Shown in pieces: positions 5,588 through 11,585 of a DNA stretch of 11,585 bases (position 1 is its first letter; each line of letters opens with the position of its first letter). Below the pieces are notes generated by a model. That model worked only from the letters and a program-made list of their open reading frames with translations. It made no database searches and was not told where the DNA came from. Source of the DNA: Pseudomonas sp. UBA5782 (lineage in GTDB: Bacteria > Pseudomonadota > Gammaproteobacteria > Pseudomonadales > Pseudomonadaceae). The stretch is taken from positions 339 through 11,923 of the forward strand of contig DIEE01000036.1 of the NCBI GenBank assembly GCA_002418465.1. The letters run 5' to 3'. Made by a program: the position numbers and the translations under genes.

Positions 5588-7966
5588 ATGACCGACGCCG
5601 CCCTACCTGCCCAGCAGGCCGCCGAACGCATCGCCGCCCTGCGTAGCGAGATCGATGCGCACAACTACCGCTATTACGTCCTCGACGAGCCGAGCGTGCC
5701 GGATGCCGAGTACGACCGCCTGTTCAAGGAGCTGCGCGCGCTGGAGGCCGAGCATCCCGAGCTGATCACCGCCGAGTCGCCGACCCAGCGCGTCGGTGGC
5801 GAGGCGCTGGCGGCGTTCGGCCAGGTGCGCCATGAGGTGCCGATGCTAAGCCTGGGCAACGCCTTCGAGGAGCAGGACCTGCTGGACTTCGACCGCCGCG
5901 TGCGCGAGGGCCTGGACCTGCCGGCCGGCGATCTGTTCGGCGGCGGCGCCGAGGTGGAATACAGCTGCGAGCCCAAGCTCGACGGTCTGGCGGTCAGCCT
6001 GCTCTACGAGAACGGCCAACTGGTGCGCGGCGCCACCCGCGGCGATGGCAGCACCGGCGAAGACATCAGCGCCAACGTGCGCACCGTGCGCAACATCCCG
6101 CTCAAGCTGCACGGCAGCGGCTGGCCGGCGGTGCTGGAAGTGCGTGGCGAGATCTTCATGCCCAAGGCCGGCTTCGAGGCGCTCAACGCGCGGCAGCTGG
6201 AAAACGGCGGCAAGACCTTCGCCAACCCACGCAACGCCGCCGCCGGCAGCCTGCGCCAGCTCGATTCGAAGATCACCGCGTCGCGCCCGCTGGAGCTGTG
6301 CGCCTACGGCGTCGGGCGCAGCGACGGCGGCCTGCCGGGCAATCACATCGACATGCTCAAGGCGCTGAAGGGCTGGGGCCTGCCGATCAGCCGCGAGCTG
6401 AAACTGGCCAGGGGCATCGCCGAGTGCCGCGCGTACTACCAGGCCATCGGCGAGAAGCGCGATGCGCTGGCCTACGAGATCGACGGCGTGGTGTTCAAGG
6501 TCAACGACTTCGCCCTGCAGCGCGAACTGGGCTTCCGTGCCCGCGAGCCGCGCTGGGCCATCGCGCACAAGTTCCCGGCGCGCGAGGAAATCACCGAGCT
6601 GCTCGGCGTCGAGTTCCAGGTCGGTCGCACCGGCGCGATCACCCCGGTGGCGCGGTTGAAACCGGTGCAGGTGGCCGGGGTGACGGTGTCCAACGCCACC
6701 CTGCACAACATGGACGAAGTCGCCCGCCTGGGCGTGATGATCGGCGACAGCGTGATCGTCCGCCGTGCTGGCGACGTGATCCCGCAGATTCTCGGCGTGA
6801 TCGCCGAGCGCCGCCCGGCCGCTGCGCGCGCCGTGCACGTCCCGGAGCGCTGCCCGGTGTGCGGCTCGGCGGTCGAGCGTACCCAGTTGATCAAGCGCAG
6901 CAAAGGCCGCGAATCGGTCAGCGAGGGCTCGATCTATCGCTGCGTCGGGCGGCTCGCCTGCCAGGCGCAGCTCAAGCAGGCAATCATCCACTTCGTCTCG
7001 CGACGCGCCATGGACATCGACGGCCTTGGCGACAAGATCGTCGAGCAGCTGGTCGACAAGGGGCTGGTGGCGTCGCCGGCGGACCTCTACACGCTGACCT
7101 ACGAACAGGTCGTCGAGCTGGAAGGCTTCGCCGAGCTGTCGGCGAAAAACCTGCTGGCCTCCATCGACAAGAGTCGCACGCCGAGCCTGGCGCGCTTCAT
7201 CTTCGCCCTCGGCATTCCCGATGTCGGCGAGGAAACGGCCAAGCTGCTGGCGCGCGCGCTTGGCTCGCTGGAGCGCATCGGCCGGGCGTTGCCCGAGGTG
7301 CTCACCTATCTGCCGGACGTTGGCGGCGAAGTGGCCCACGAGATCCACAGCTTCTTTCAGGATGCGCACAACCGCGAGGTGATCGCCCAGCTGCGCGAGC
7401 GCGGCGTGGCGTTCCAGGAAGAGGGCGAGTTGCACGCCGAGTTCGCCGCCTGTGCCAGCCTGGCCGGCTTCATCGACAAGCTGAACATTCCCTTCATCGC
7501 CGCCACCGGTGCGGAAAAGCTGGCGACCCGCTTCGGCTCGCTGGAGGCGATCATCGGCGCCGACTGGCTCGACCTGCGTCAGGTCGAACGGCTCAACGAA
7601 AAGGCCGCGCGTTCGCTGCGCGACTTCTTCGACACGCCGGAGAATGCCGGGCGTGCGCGCGCCATCGAGGCGCAGTTGCGTGATTTCGGCATGCACTGGC
7701 AGAGCGAGCGCAAGTCCGCCGCCGGCTTGCCGTTGGCCGGCCAGACCTGGGTGCTCACCGGCACGCTGGAGGCGATGAGCCGCGACCTGGCCAAGGAGCG
7801 GCTGGAAGCGCTGGGCGCCAAGGTGGCCGGCTCGGTGTCGGCCAAGACCCATTGCGTGGTCGCCGGGCCGGGTGCCGGATCGAAACTGGCCAAGGCCAAC
7901 GAGCTGGGGCTCAAGGTGCTGGACGAGGAGCAGTTCATCGCCGAGCTGGAGAAGCTGCAGGGCTAG
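5588..7966 (+). CDS. ligA: NAD-dependent DNA ligase LigA
   Basis: LigA seals nicks in duplex DNA using NAD+, joining Okazaki fragments and finishing repair. The 792-aa protein has the standard order. The NAD-binding Ia domain opens with the HNYRYYVLDEPSVPDAEYDRL pattern. The adenylation domain follows with the KxDG nucleophile at Lys130 (KLDG), then SxE/D-type and RGDG motifs, and then the OB fold. The four-Cys zinc finger uses C422, C425, C452 and C458. Helix-hairpin-helix repeats and a C-terminal BRCT domain (about 712-792) complete it. The zinc-finger loop has 26 residues between C425 and C452, against 14 in E. coli as I recall. ATG 5588 is chosen because MTDAALPAQQAAERIAALR fits the family N-terminus; the frame is open to a TTG at 5522, inside a hairpin. 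The Shine-Dalgarno is weak (GAGA within a tandem TTCGAGA repeat at 5574-5587). Confidence 0.97.
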   Translation: MTDAALPAQQAAERIAALRSEIDAHNYRYYVLDEPSVPDAEYDRLFKELRALEAEHPELITAESPTQRVGGEALAAFGQVRHEVPMLSLGNAFEEQDLLDFDRRVREGLDLPAGDLFGGGAEVEYSCEPKLDGLAVSLLYENGQLVRGATRGDGSTGEDISANVRTVRNIPLKLHGSGWPAVLEVRGEIFMPKAGFEALNARQLENGGKTFANPRNAAAGSLRQLDSKITASRPLELCAYGVGRSDGGLPGNHIDMLKALKGWGLPISRELKLARGIAECRAYYQAIGEKRDALAYEIDGVVFKVNDFALQRELGFRAREPRWAIAHKFPAREEITELLGVEFQVGRTGAITPVARLKPVQVAGVTVSNATLHNMDEVARLGVMIGDSVIVRRAGDVIPQILGVIAERRPAAARAVHVPERCPVCGSAVERTQLIKRSKGRESVSEGSIYRCVGRLACQAQLKQAIIHFVSRRAMDIDGLGDKIVEQLVDKGLVASPADLYTLTYEQVVELEGFAELSAKNLLASIDKSRTPSLARFIFALGIPDVGEETAKLLARALGSLERIGRALPEVLTYLPDVGGEVAHEIHSFFQDAHNREVIAQLRERGVAFQEEGELHAEFAACASLAGFIDKLNIPFIAATGAEKLATRFGSLEAIIGADWLDLRQVERLNEKAARSLRDFFDTPENAGRARAIEAQLRDFGMHWQSERKSAAGLPLAGQTWVLTGTLEAMSRDLAKERLEALGAKVAGSVSAKTHCVVAGPGAGSKLAKANELGLKVLDEEQFIAELEKLQG

Positions 7967-7996
7967 GGCGCGCCCGGCCTGTTTCGCGCGGGCAGA

Positions 7997-8022
7997 AAAA
8001 AACCGGCCTAGGCCGGTTTTTT
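7997..8022. terminator. Perfect bidirectional terminator between ligA and HU gene
   Basis: A perfect 26-base palindrome has six A, the CCGGCC/GGCCGG stem and six T, with a CTAG loop. Because the arms end in A and T runs, it terminates in both directions. It serves ligA (stop at 7966) and the convergent HU-family gene (stop at 8037). Confidence 0.92.
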
Positions 8023-8036
8023 CATTTCCCCGGCAC

Positions 8037-8315
8037 TCAGTTGAGGGCGTCGCTCAGGGCTTTGGCCGGCACGAATTTCACCACCTTCTTGGCGGCGATT
8101 TCGATGGCGGCGCCGGTCTGCGGATTGCGACCGGTGCGCGCCGGACGATCACCGACCTTCAGCTTGCCGATACCTGGCAGGGTCAGTTCGCTACCGTTTT
8201 CCAGGGCGTCGCTGACGATTTCGCCGAGCTGCTCGAGGACGGCGCGGACGGTTGCCTTGGGCGCGTCGGTGGCTTCGGCGATATCGGTGATCAGTTGATC
8301 TTTGGTCAGGGCCAT
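8037..8315 (-). CDS. HU-family nucleoid DNA-binding protein
   Basis: A 92-aa protein with the typical HU/IHF length and fold. The N-terminal helical dimerisation part (MALTKDQLITDIAEATDAPKATVRAVLEQL) is followed by LPGIGKLKV and the DNA-intercalating beta arm with the RNPQTG tip, then a C-terminal AAKKVVKFVPAKAL. HU dimers bend and wrap DNA without strict sequence specificity and support replication, repair and transcription. The MALTKDQLI start and LPGIGKLKV resemble the HupN-type proteins of Pseudomonas rather than HupA or HupB; I do not assign the symbol. GGAG (8323-8326, minus strand) lies seven bases before the ATG. The gene converges on ligA, sharing its terminator, and diverges from the chemoreceptor gene. 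A possible -10 (TTAGACT on the minus strand, near 8353-8359) abuts the large inverted repeat at 8360-8388. Confidence 0.95.
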   Translation of the reverse strand: MALTKDQLITDIAEATDAPKATVRAVLEQLGEIVSDALENGSELTLPGIGKLKVGDRPARTGRNPQTGAAIEIAAKKVVKFVPAKALSDALN

Positions 8316-8359
8316 TGTGCTGCTCCGTAGTGCGGTGCGTAAGTGCGCCGGCAGTCTAA

Positions 8360-8388
8360 CCCGCGTGGCTGCGCGCAGCCATCGCGGG
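8360..8388. repeat. 29-base near-perfect inverted repeat in HU/chemoreceptor divergent region
   Basis: A perfect 16-base palindrome TGGCTGCGCGCAGCCA (8366-8381) is flanked by CCCGCG (8360-8365) and CGCGGG (8383-8388), with one unpaired T at 8382. It lies immediately upstream of a possible HU -10 box on the minus strand, where a -35 would be expected, so it could be an operator or overlap the promoter. A simple GC-rich hairpin is the alternative. Confidence 0.55.
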
Positions 8389-8535
8389 ATGGTCGCAGCG
8401 GCGGACGCGGCCGTTTCGCGCTTCTGTTACGCCGTGGCTGCGGGCCGATGCTAGATTGAGATCATCGGCCGGCGTCCGCCCAGGTCGATTCCAGAGCCTT
8501 CGGAATGCCCGCCATTCCGCCAAGAACAACAAGTC

Positions 8536-8540
8536 AGGAG
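8536..8540 (+). promoter_or_regulatory. Shine-Dalgarno deciding the chemoreceptor start
   Basis: AGGAG ends six bases before the ATG at 8547. An in-frame ATG exists upstream at 8505, but no comparable site precedes it, and starting at 8547 puts the first transmembrane helix at the usual distance from the N-terminus. Confidence 0.8.
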
Positions 8541-8546
8541 CTCTTC

Positions 8547-10181
8547 ATGCTGCAATTCTTCGCCAACCTGAATTTTCGCTGGAAGATCGCCCTGCCGATT
8601 CTCCTGCTCGCCGCGCTGGTGATCGTCACCGGAGCGCTCGGCATGCAGGCGATTCGCACGGTGGCGTCTTCGAGCGAGGCGCTGAGCCAGCACCATCTTC
8701 CGGCGATCACCCTGCTGCTCAACGCCGATCGCGACCTCTACCAGGCCTTCGTCGCCGAGCGCAGCCTGCTCGGCGAGGGCAGCGGGACACATGTCGAGGC
8801 GTTGCGCAAATCCCACGCGGAGAACCTGCAGCAGAGCTACGACCGCGTGCAGAAGTACGGCTCCATGCAGTCGGCGGCCGAGGCGCAGGCGCTGATCGAT
8901 CGCTTCGAGCAGGGTTTCGCGCAGTGGAAGGCGACCTCGCTGCGCGTGGTGCAGTTGTCGGTGGACGATCCGGCAGCGGCGCGCGCCCTGAGCTTCGGCG
9001 ACAGCGAGGCGCAGTTCGAGAGCATGCGCGACGCCATCGACAAACTGGGCGAAATGGAGGACCAGGCGGCGACCGAGCAGGGCGAGAAGGCGGTCGCCAC
9101 CAGCGAGAGCAGCCTCTGGCGGCAGACCCTGGTGGTGGCGCTGGCATTGGCGCTGTGCCTGCTGCTGGTGCTCGGTTTCCCCACGCTGGTCACCCGGCCG
9201 TTGCAGCAGTTGCTACAGCGCATCGAGCAGATCGCCGATGGCGACGGTGATCTACGCCCGCGTCTTGAGGTGTCCTCCAGGGACGAACTGGGCCGTCTCG
9301 GCCTGGCCTTCAACCGTTTTCTCGACAAGCTGCAGCCATTGATCCGCGAGGTCGGCCGGGTGACCGGAGAGGTGGCCGATTCCGCACGGCGGCTGTCCGG
9401 CATGGCGGCGGCGAACGACCAGTTGATCGGCCGCGAGCATCTGGCGGTGGATCAGGTCAGCACCGCGGCGACGCAGATGAGTGCGGCGGTCAACGAGGTC
9501 GCCCGCAGCGCGCAGAATGCGGCCGAGGCGGCGCAACTGGCGGACGAGCAATCGCGCCAGGGTGCCGAGGTGGTGGGCGCGACCATCGGCTCGATCCGCG
9601 CGCTGGCGCGTGACGTGGAAAGCGCCTCCGAACGCATCCGCACGCTGGAGCACGAGGCGCAGCAGATCGGCGCAGTGCTTGCGGTGATCAAGGGCATCGC
9701 CGACCAGACCAATCTGCTGGCGCTGAACGCGGCCATCGAGGCGGCCAGGGCTGGGGAGCAGGGCCGCGGATTCGCCGTGGTCGCCGACGAAGTGCGCGCG
9801 CTGGCCGCACGCACGCAGAACTCGACCAACGACATCCAGCAGATGATCGAGCGCCTGCAGCAGGGTGTGCACAACGCGGTGACCGCGATGCAGGCGGGCA
9901 GCCAGCAGGCCCGCGACAGCGTCGAGCAGGCGGCGGGTGTCGACCAGGCGATCGGGCGCACCGGCGAGTCGGTGCAGCGGATCAACGACATGGCGGCGCA
10001 GATCGCCACAGCCTGCGAGGAGCAGAGCAGCGTGACCGAGGAAATCGCCCGCAACATCAGCGATATTCGCGACCTGTCGAACCAGGCCGCGCAGACCTCG
10101 GGGGAGAGCACCCAGGCCAGCGAGCACCTTTCGGCATTGTCCGAGGGCCTCGCGCAACTGGTCGGCCGGTTCCGCGTCTAG
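8547..10181 (+). CDS. Methyl-accepting chemotaxis protein with four-helix-bundle type sensor
   Basis: A 544-aa transmembrane chemoreceptor that signals through CheW/CheA to the flagellar motor or a related pathway. Transmembrane helix 1 lies at about residues 12-32 (KIALPILLLAALVIV), a helical periplasmic sensor at about 33-192, and transmembrane helix 2 at about 194-215. A HAMP domain follows (about 216-266, TRPLQQLLQRIEQIADGDGDL). The long cytoplasmic coiled coil has the invariant hairpin tip DQTNLLALNAAIEAARAGE (386-404). The sensor has the LLNADRDLYQAFVAERSLL pattern of four-helix-bundle (Tar-type) receptors, and its length of about 160 residues fits; a Cache domain is less likely. The ligand is unknown. 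The protein ends at GRFRV with no C-terminal NWETF-like CheR/CheB tether. A GCCGAT at 8444-8449 partly resembles a FliA -10 but has no matching -35. No clear terminator follows. Confidence 0.95.
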   Translation: MLQFFANLNFRWKIALPILLLAALVIVTGALGMQAIRTVASSSEALSQHHLPAITLLLNADRDLYQAFVAERSLLGEGSGTHVEALRKSHAENLQQSYDRVQKYGSMQSAAEAQALIDRFEQGFAQWKATSLRVVQLSVDDPAAARALSFGDSEAQFESMRDAIDKLGEMEDQAATEQGEKAVATSESSLWRQTLVVALALALCLLLVLGFPTLVTRPLQQLLQRIEQIADGDGDLRPRLEVSSRDELGRLGLAFNRFLDKLQPLIREVGRVTGEVADSARRLSGMAAANDQLIGREHLAVDQVSTAATQMSAAVNEVARSAQNAAEAAQLADEQSRQGAEVVGATIGSIRALARDVESASERIRTLEHEAQQIGAVLAVIKGIADQTNLLALNAAIEAARAGEQGRGFAVVADEVRALAARTQNSTNDIQQMIERLQQGVHNAVTAMQAGSQQARDSVEQAAGVDQAIGRTGESVQRINDMAAQIATACEEQSSVTEEIARNISDIRDLSNQAAQTSGESTQASEHLSALSEGLAQLVGRFRV

Positions 10182-10228
10182 TCGCCGAAGCGCGCGCCAA
10201 GTGCTTGTGCGGGATGGTTTTTCTGCGG

Positions 10229-10247
10229 TTACAACTGCCGGTTGTAA
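10229..10247. repeat. Perfect inverted repeat overlapping the ffs -35 box
   Basis: TTACAAC (10229-10235) and GTTGTAA (10241-10247) are exact reverse complements separated by TGCCG. The right arm contains the -35 element TTGTAA of the ffs promoter. No T run follows, so it is not an obvious terminator for the chemoreceptor gene. It may be a binding site for a regulator, or chance. Confidence 0.5.
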
Positions 10248-10269
10248 GTTGCCGGCGAGTCGGTACAAT
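10242..10269 (+). promoter_or_regulatory. Sigma70 promoter of the SRP RNA gene
   Basis: TTGTAA (10242-10247) and TACAAT (10264-10269) are separated by 16 bases. They match 4 of 6 and 5 of 6 consensus bases. Transcription would start near 10276, giving a leader of about 20-25 bases before the SRP RNA stem. Confidence 0.7.
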
Positions 10270-10275
10270 GGCGCG

Positions 10276-10293
10276 GCCCACCGCCAGGTGGGC
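10276..10293 (+). other. 5' leader hairpin of the SRP RNA precursor
   Basis: GCCCACC (10276-10282) pairs perfectly with GGTGGGC (10287-10293) across a GCCA loop. It begins at about the predicted transcription start and ends two bases before the long 4.5S stem. It is probably removed during 5' maturation; RNase P processes the 4.5S precursor in E. coli. Confidence 0.5.
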
Positions 10294-10301
10294 GTCGTTA
10301 T

Positions 10302-10414
10302 GGTGGCCCTGCCGGTCCCCCCGCAACGATCAGCCGTGAACCCGGTCAGGCCCGGAAGGGAGCAGCCGCAGCGGTGACATTGTGTGCCGGGGTGTGGCTG
10401 GTAGGGCTGCCTCC
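10302..10414 (+). ncRNA. ffs: Signal recognition particle RNA (4.5S, small bacterial type)
   Basis: 4.5S RNA pairs with Ffh to form the SRP, which delivers nascent inner-membrane proteins to FtsY. The apical part reads GGTCAGGCCCGGAAGGGAGC, with the invariant GGAA tetraloop closed by CCC/GGG, and is followed by AGCAGCC on the descending side. GTGTGCCGGGGTGTGGCTGG, the strand descending to the base, closely resembles E. coli 4.5S. The basal stem pairs GCCCTGCC with GGTAGGGC. The ends are approximate: complementarity continues outward, with CGTTATGG (10296-10303) pairing perfectly with CCATAACG (10413-10420), so the precursor stem spans at least 10296-10420. A pyrimidine/T-rich tract at 10441-10459 may help termination. 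It lies directly upstream of dnaX. The 10421-10595 gap shows no convincing promoter for dnaX. Confidence 0.95.
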
Positions 10415-10595
10415 ATAACGATCCTCGCGATACCTTCCATCCTTTTCCCTCTCTTTTTATGCACCGCGTCTGGCGGCTGTCTTCGTTCGTCCGCGCCGCG
10501 CAGATGGATACATTCGCTATCGGCAAGCCGGATGCAATTTGCCCGGTGCTCCGCTAGCATTAGCCCTCCTTCCGCTACCCTGCTGCGACGGTTCG

Positions 10596-11585
10596 ATGAG
10601 TTATCAGGTTCTTGCACGAAAATGGCGTCCGCGCTCGTTCCGCGAAATGGTCGGCCAGACCCATGTGCTCAAGGCCCTGATCAACGCGCTGGACAACCAG
10701 CGCCTGCACCACGCCTACCTGTTCACCGGTACCCGTGGCGTGGGCAAGACCACCATCGCGCGGATCATCGCCAAGTGCCTGAACTGCGAGACCGGCATCA
10801 CCTCGACGCCCTGCGGCACCTGCTCGGTGTGCCGGGAGATCGACGAGGGCCGCTTCGTCGACCTGATCGAGATCGACGCCGCCAGCCGCACCAAGGTCGA
10901 GGACACCCGCGAACTGCTCGACAACGTGCAGTACGCGCCGAGCCGCGGGCGCTTCAAGGTCTACCTGATCGACGAAGTGCACATGCTTTCCAGCCACTCG
11001 TTCAACGCGTTGTTGAAGACGCTGGAAGAGCCGCCGCCGTATGTCAAATTCATCCTCGCCACCACCGACCCGCAGAAGCTGCCGGCGACCATCCTCTCGC
11101 GTTGCCTGCAGTTCTCGCTGAAGAACATGACCCCCGAGCGCGTGGTCGAGCACCTCACCCATGTGCTTTCCGCGGAGAACGTGCCGTTCGAGGCCGATGC
11201 GCTGTGGCTGCTCGGCCGCGCTGCCGACGGTTCGATGCGCGACGCCATGAGCCTCACCGACCAGGCCATCGCCTTCGGTGAGGGCAAGGTGCTGGCCGCC
11301 GACGTGCGCGCCATGCTCGGCACGCTCGATCACGGGCAGGTCTACGGCGTGCTGCATGCGCTGATCGAGGGCGATGCGCGGGCGATGCTCGAAGCCGTGC
11401 GTCACCTGGCCGAGCAGGGCCCGGACTGGAACGGCGTGCTCGCCGAAATCCTCAATGTGCTGCACCGCGTTGCCATCGCCCAGGCGTTGCCGGATGCGGT
11501 GGATAATGGCCAGGGCGACCGCGAGCGGGTGCTCGATCTGGCCCAGGCGCTGGCCGCCGAGGACGTGCAGTTCTACTACCAGATG
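10596..11585 (+). CDS. dnaX: DNA polymerase III tau/gamma subunit DnaX (N-terminal 330 residues, runs off right edge)
   Basis: DnaX is the ATPase of the clamp loader, which places the beta clamp on primed DNA and couples the polymerases at the fork. The start MSYQVLARKWRPRSF is the conserved family beginning. Walker A GTRGVGKT is at residues 45-52 and the zinc-binding Cys at C64, C73, C76 and C79. Walker B with D126-E127 lies in VYLIDEVH, and the SRC motif arginine finger is at R169. The numbering matches the E. coli protein as I recall it. Domains I-II and the beginning of domain III are in the window; the C-terminal tau regions and any programmed-frameshift slippery site would be beyond the edge. 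The Shine-Dalgarno is weak (GACGG, four bases upstream). The gene follows ffs by about 175 bases. The frame stays open to the last base with no defect. Confidence 0.97.
   Translation, partial: MSYQVLARKWRPRSFREMVGQTHVLKALINALDNQRLHHAYLFTGTRGVGKTTIARIIAKCLNCETGITSTPCGTCSVCREIDEGRFVDLIEIDAASRTKVEDTRELLDNVQYAPSRGRFKVYLIDEVHMLSSHSFNALLKTLEEPPPYVKFILATTDPQKLPATILSRCLQFSLKNMTPERVVEHLTHVLSAENVPFEADALWLLGRAADGSMRDAMSLTDQAIAFGEGKVLAADVRAMLGTLDHGQVYGVLHALIEGDARAMLEAVRHLAEQGPDWNGVLAEILNVLHRVAIAQALPDAVDNGQGDRERVLDLAQALAAEDVQFYYQM

Noticed and set aside
5846..7852. A 668-codon open frame on the minus strand opposite ligA
   Set aside because: It has the same origin: high third-position GC keeps the antisense frame open. 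The translation has no recognisable domain and lies fully within ligA.
8444..8451. FliA (sigma28) -10-like GCCGATGC upstream of the chemoreceptor
   Set aside because: Only 6 of 8 -10 bases match, and no TAAA-like -35 is found about 15 bases upstream. I do not call a promoter.
10539..10560. TTGCCC and TAGCAT as a dnaX promoter
   Set aside because: The spacing is only 10 bases, far too short for sigma70. No other well-spaced pair was found in 10421-10595.
10382..11281. A 299-codon open frame starting inside the SRP RNA and overlapping dnaX
   Set aside because: It overlaps the 3' part of ffs and reads out of frame through the conserved DnaX ATPase domain. Its translation is R/P/H-rich without a domain.

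Overview
The window is high-GC proteobacterial DNA and reads as a core housekeeping segment of a Pseudomonas or close relative (Pseudomonadaceae). The evidence is the gene order smc - zipA - ligA - (ffs) - dnaX, an Smc of 1162 aa, a LigA of 792 aa with a long zinc-finger loop, and strong GC bias at third codon positions. I cannot name the species from sequence alone.

Layout. Bases 1-156 (minus) are the first 52 codons of an ACT-domain regulator, probably TyrR-like, that runs off the left edge. A divergent intergenic region (157-364) carries an extended -10 promoter and a small perfect palindrome. It leads into a GntR/FadR-type regulator (365-1024, +). The chromosome-condensing ATPase smc (1050-4538, +) follows after 25 bases. 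A 158-base AT-richer gap with a hairpin separates smc from the divisome anchor zipA (4697-5500, +). Two hairpins, the second an intrinsic terminator, lie between zipA and the NAD-dependent DNA ligase ligA (5588-7966, +). A perfect bidirectional terminator (7997-8022) separates ligA from a convergent HU-family nucleoid protein gene (8037-8315, -). A second divergent region (8316-8546) holds a 29-base inverted repeat. After it come a transmembrane chemoreceptor (8547-10181, +), the 4.5S/SRP RNA gene ffs with its own promoter and leader hairpin (about 10242-10420, +), and the first 330 codons of dnaX (10596 to the right edge, +).

Function. Most genes serve chromosome maintenance and the cell cycle: Smc (condensation and segregation), ZipA (Z-ring anchoring), LigA (nick sealing), HU (nucleoid architecture) and DnaX (clamp loader tau/gamma). 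ffs serves co-translational membrane targeting. The HU and chemoreceptor genes form a divergent pair between ligA and ffs and look like a lineage-variable insertion into the conserved block; this is inference and needs comparison with relatives.

I found no sign of a new defence, mobile or biosynthetic system: no insertion sequence, CRISPR array, tRNA, integrase or anomalous-composition island. The points worth a second look are regulatory: a terminator only 18 bases before the ligA start, an inverted repeat over the ffs -35 box, a 5' leader hairpin on the SRP RNA precursor, and the palindrome between HU and the chemoreceptor.
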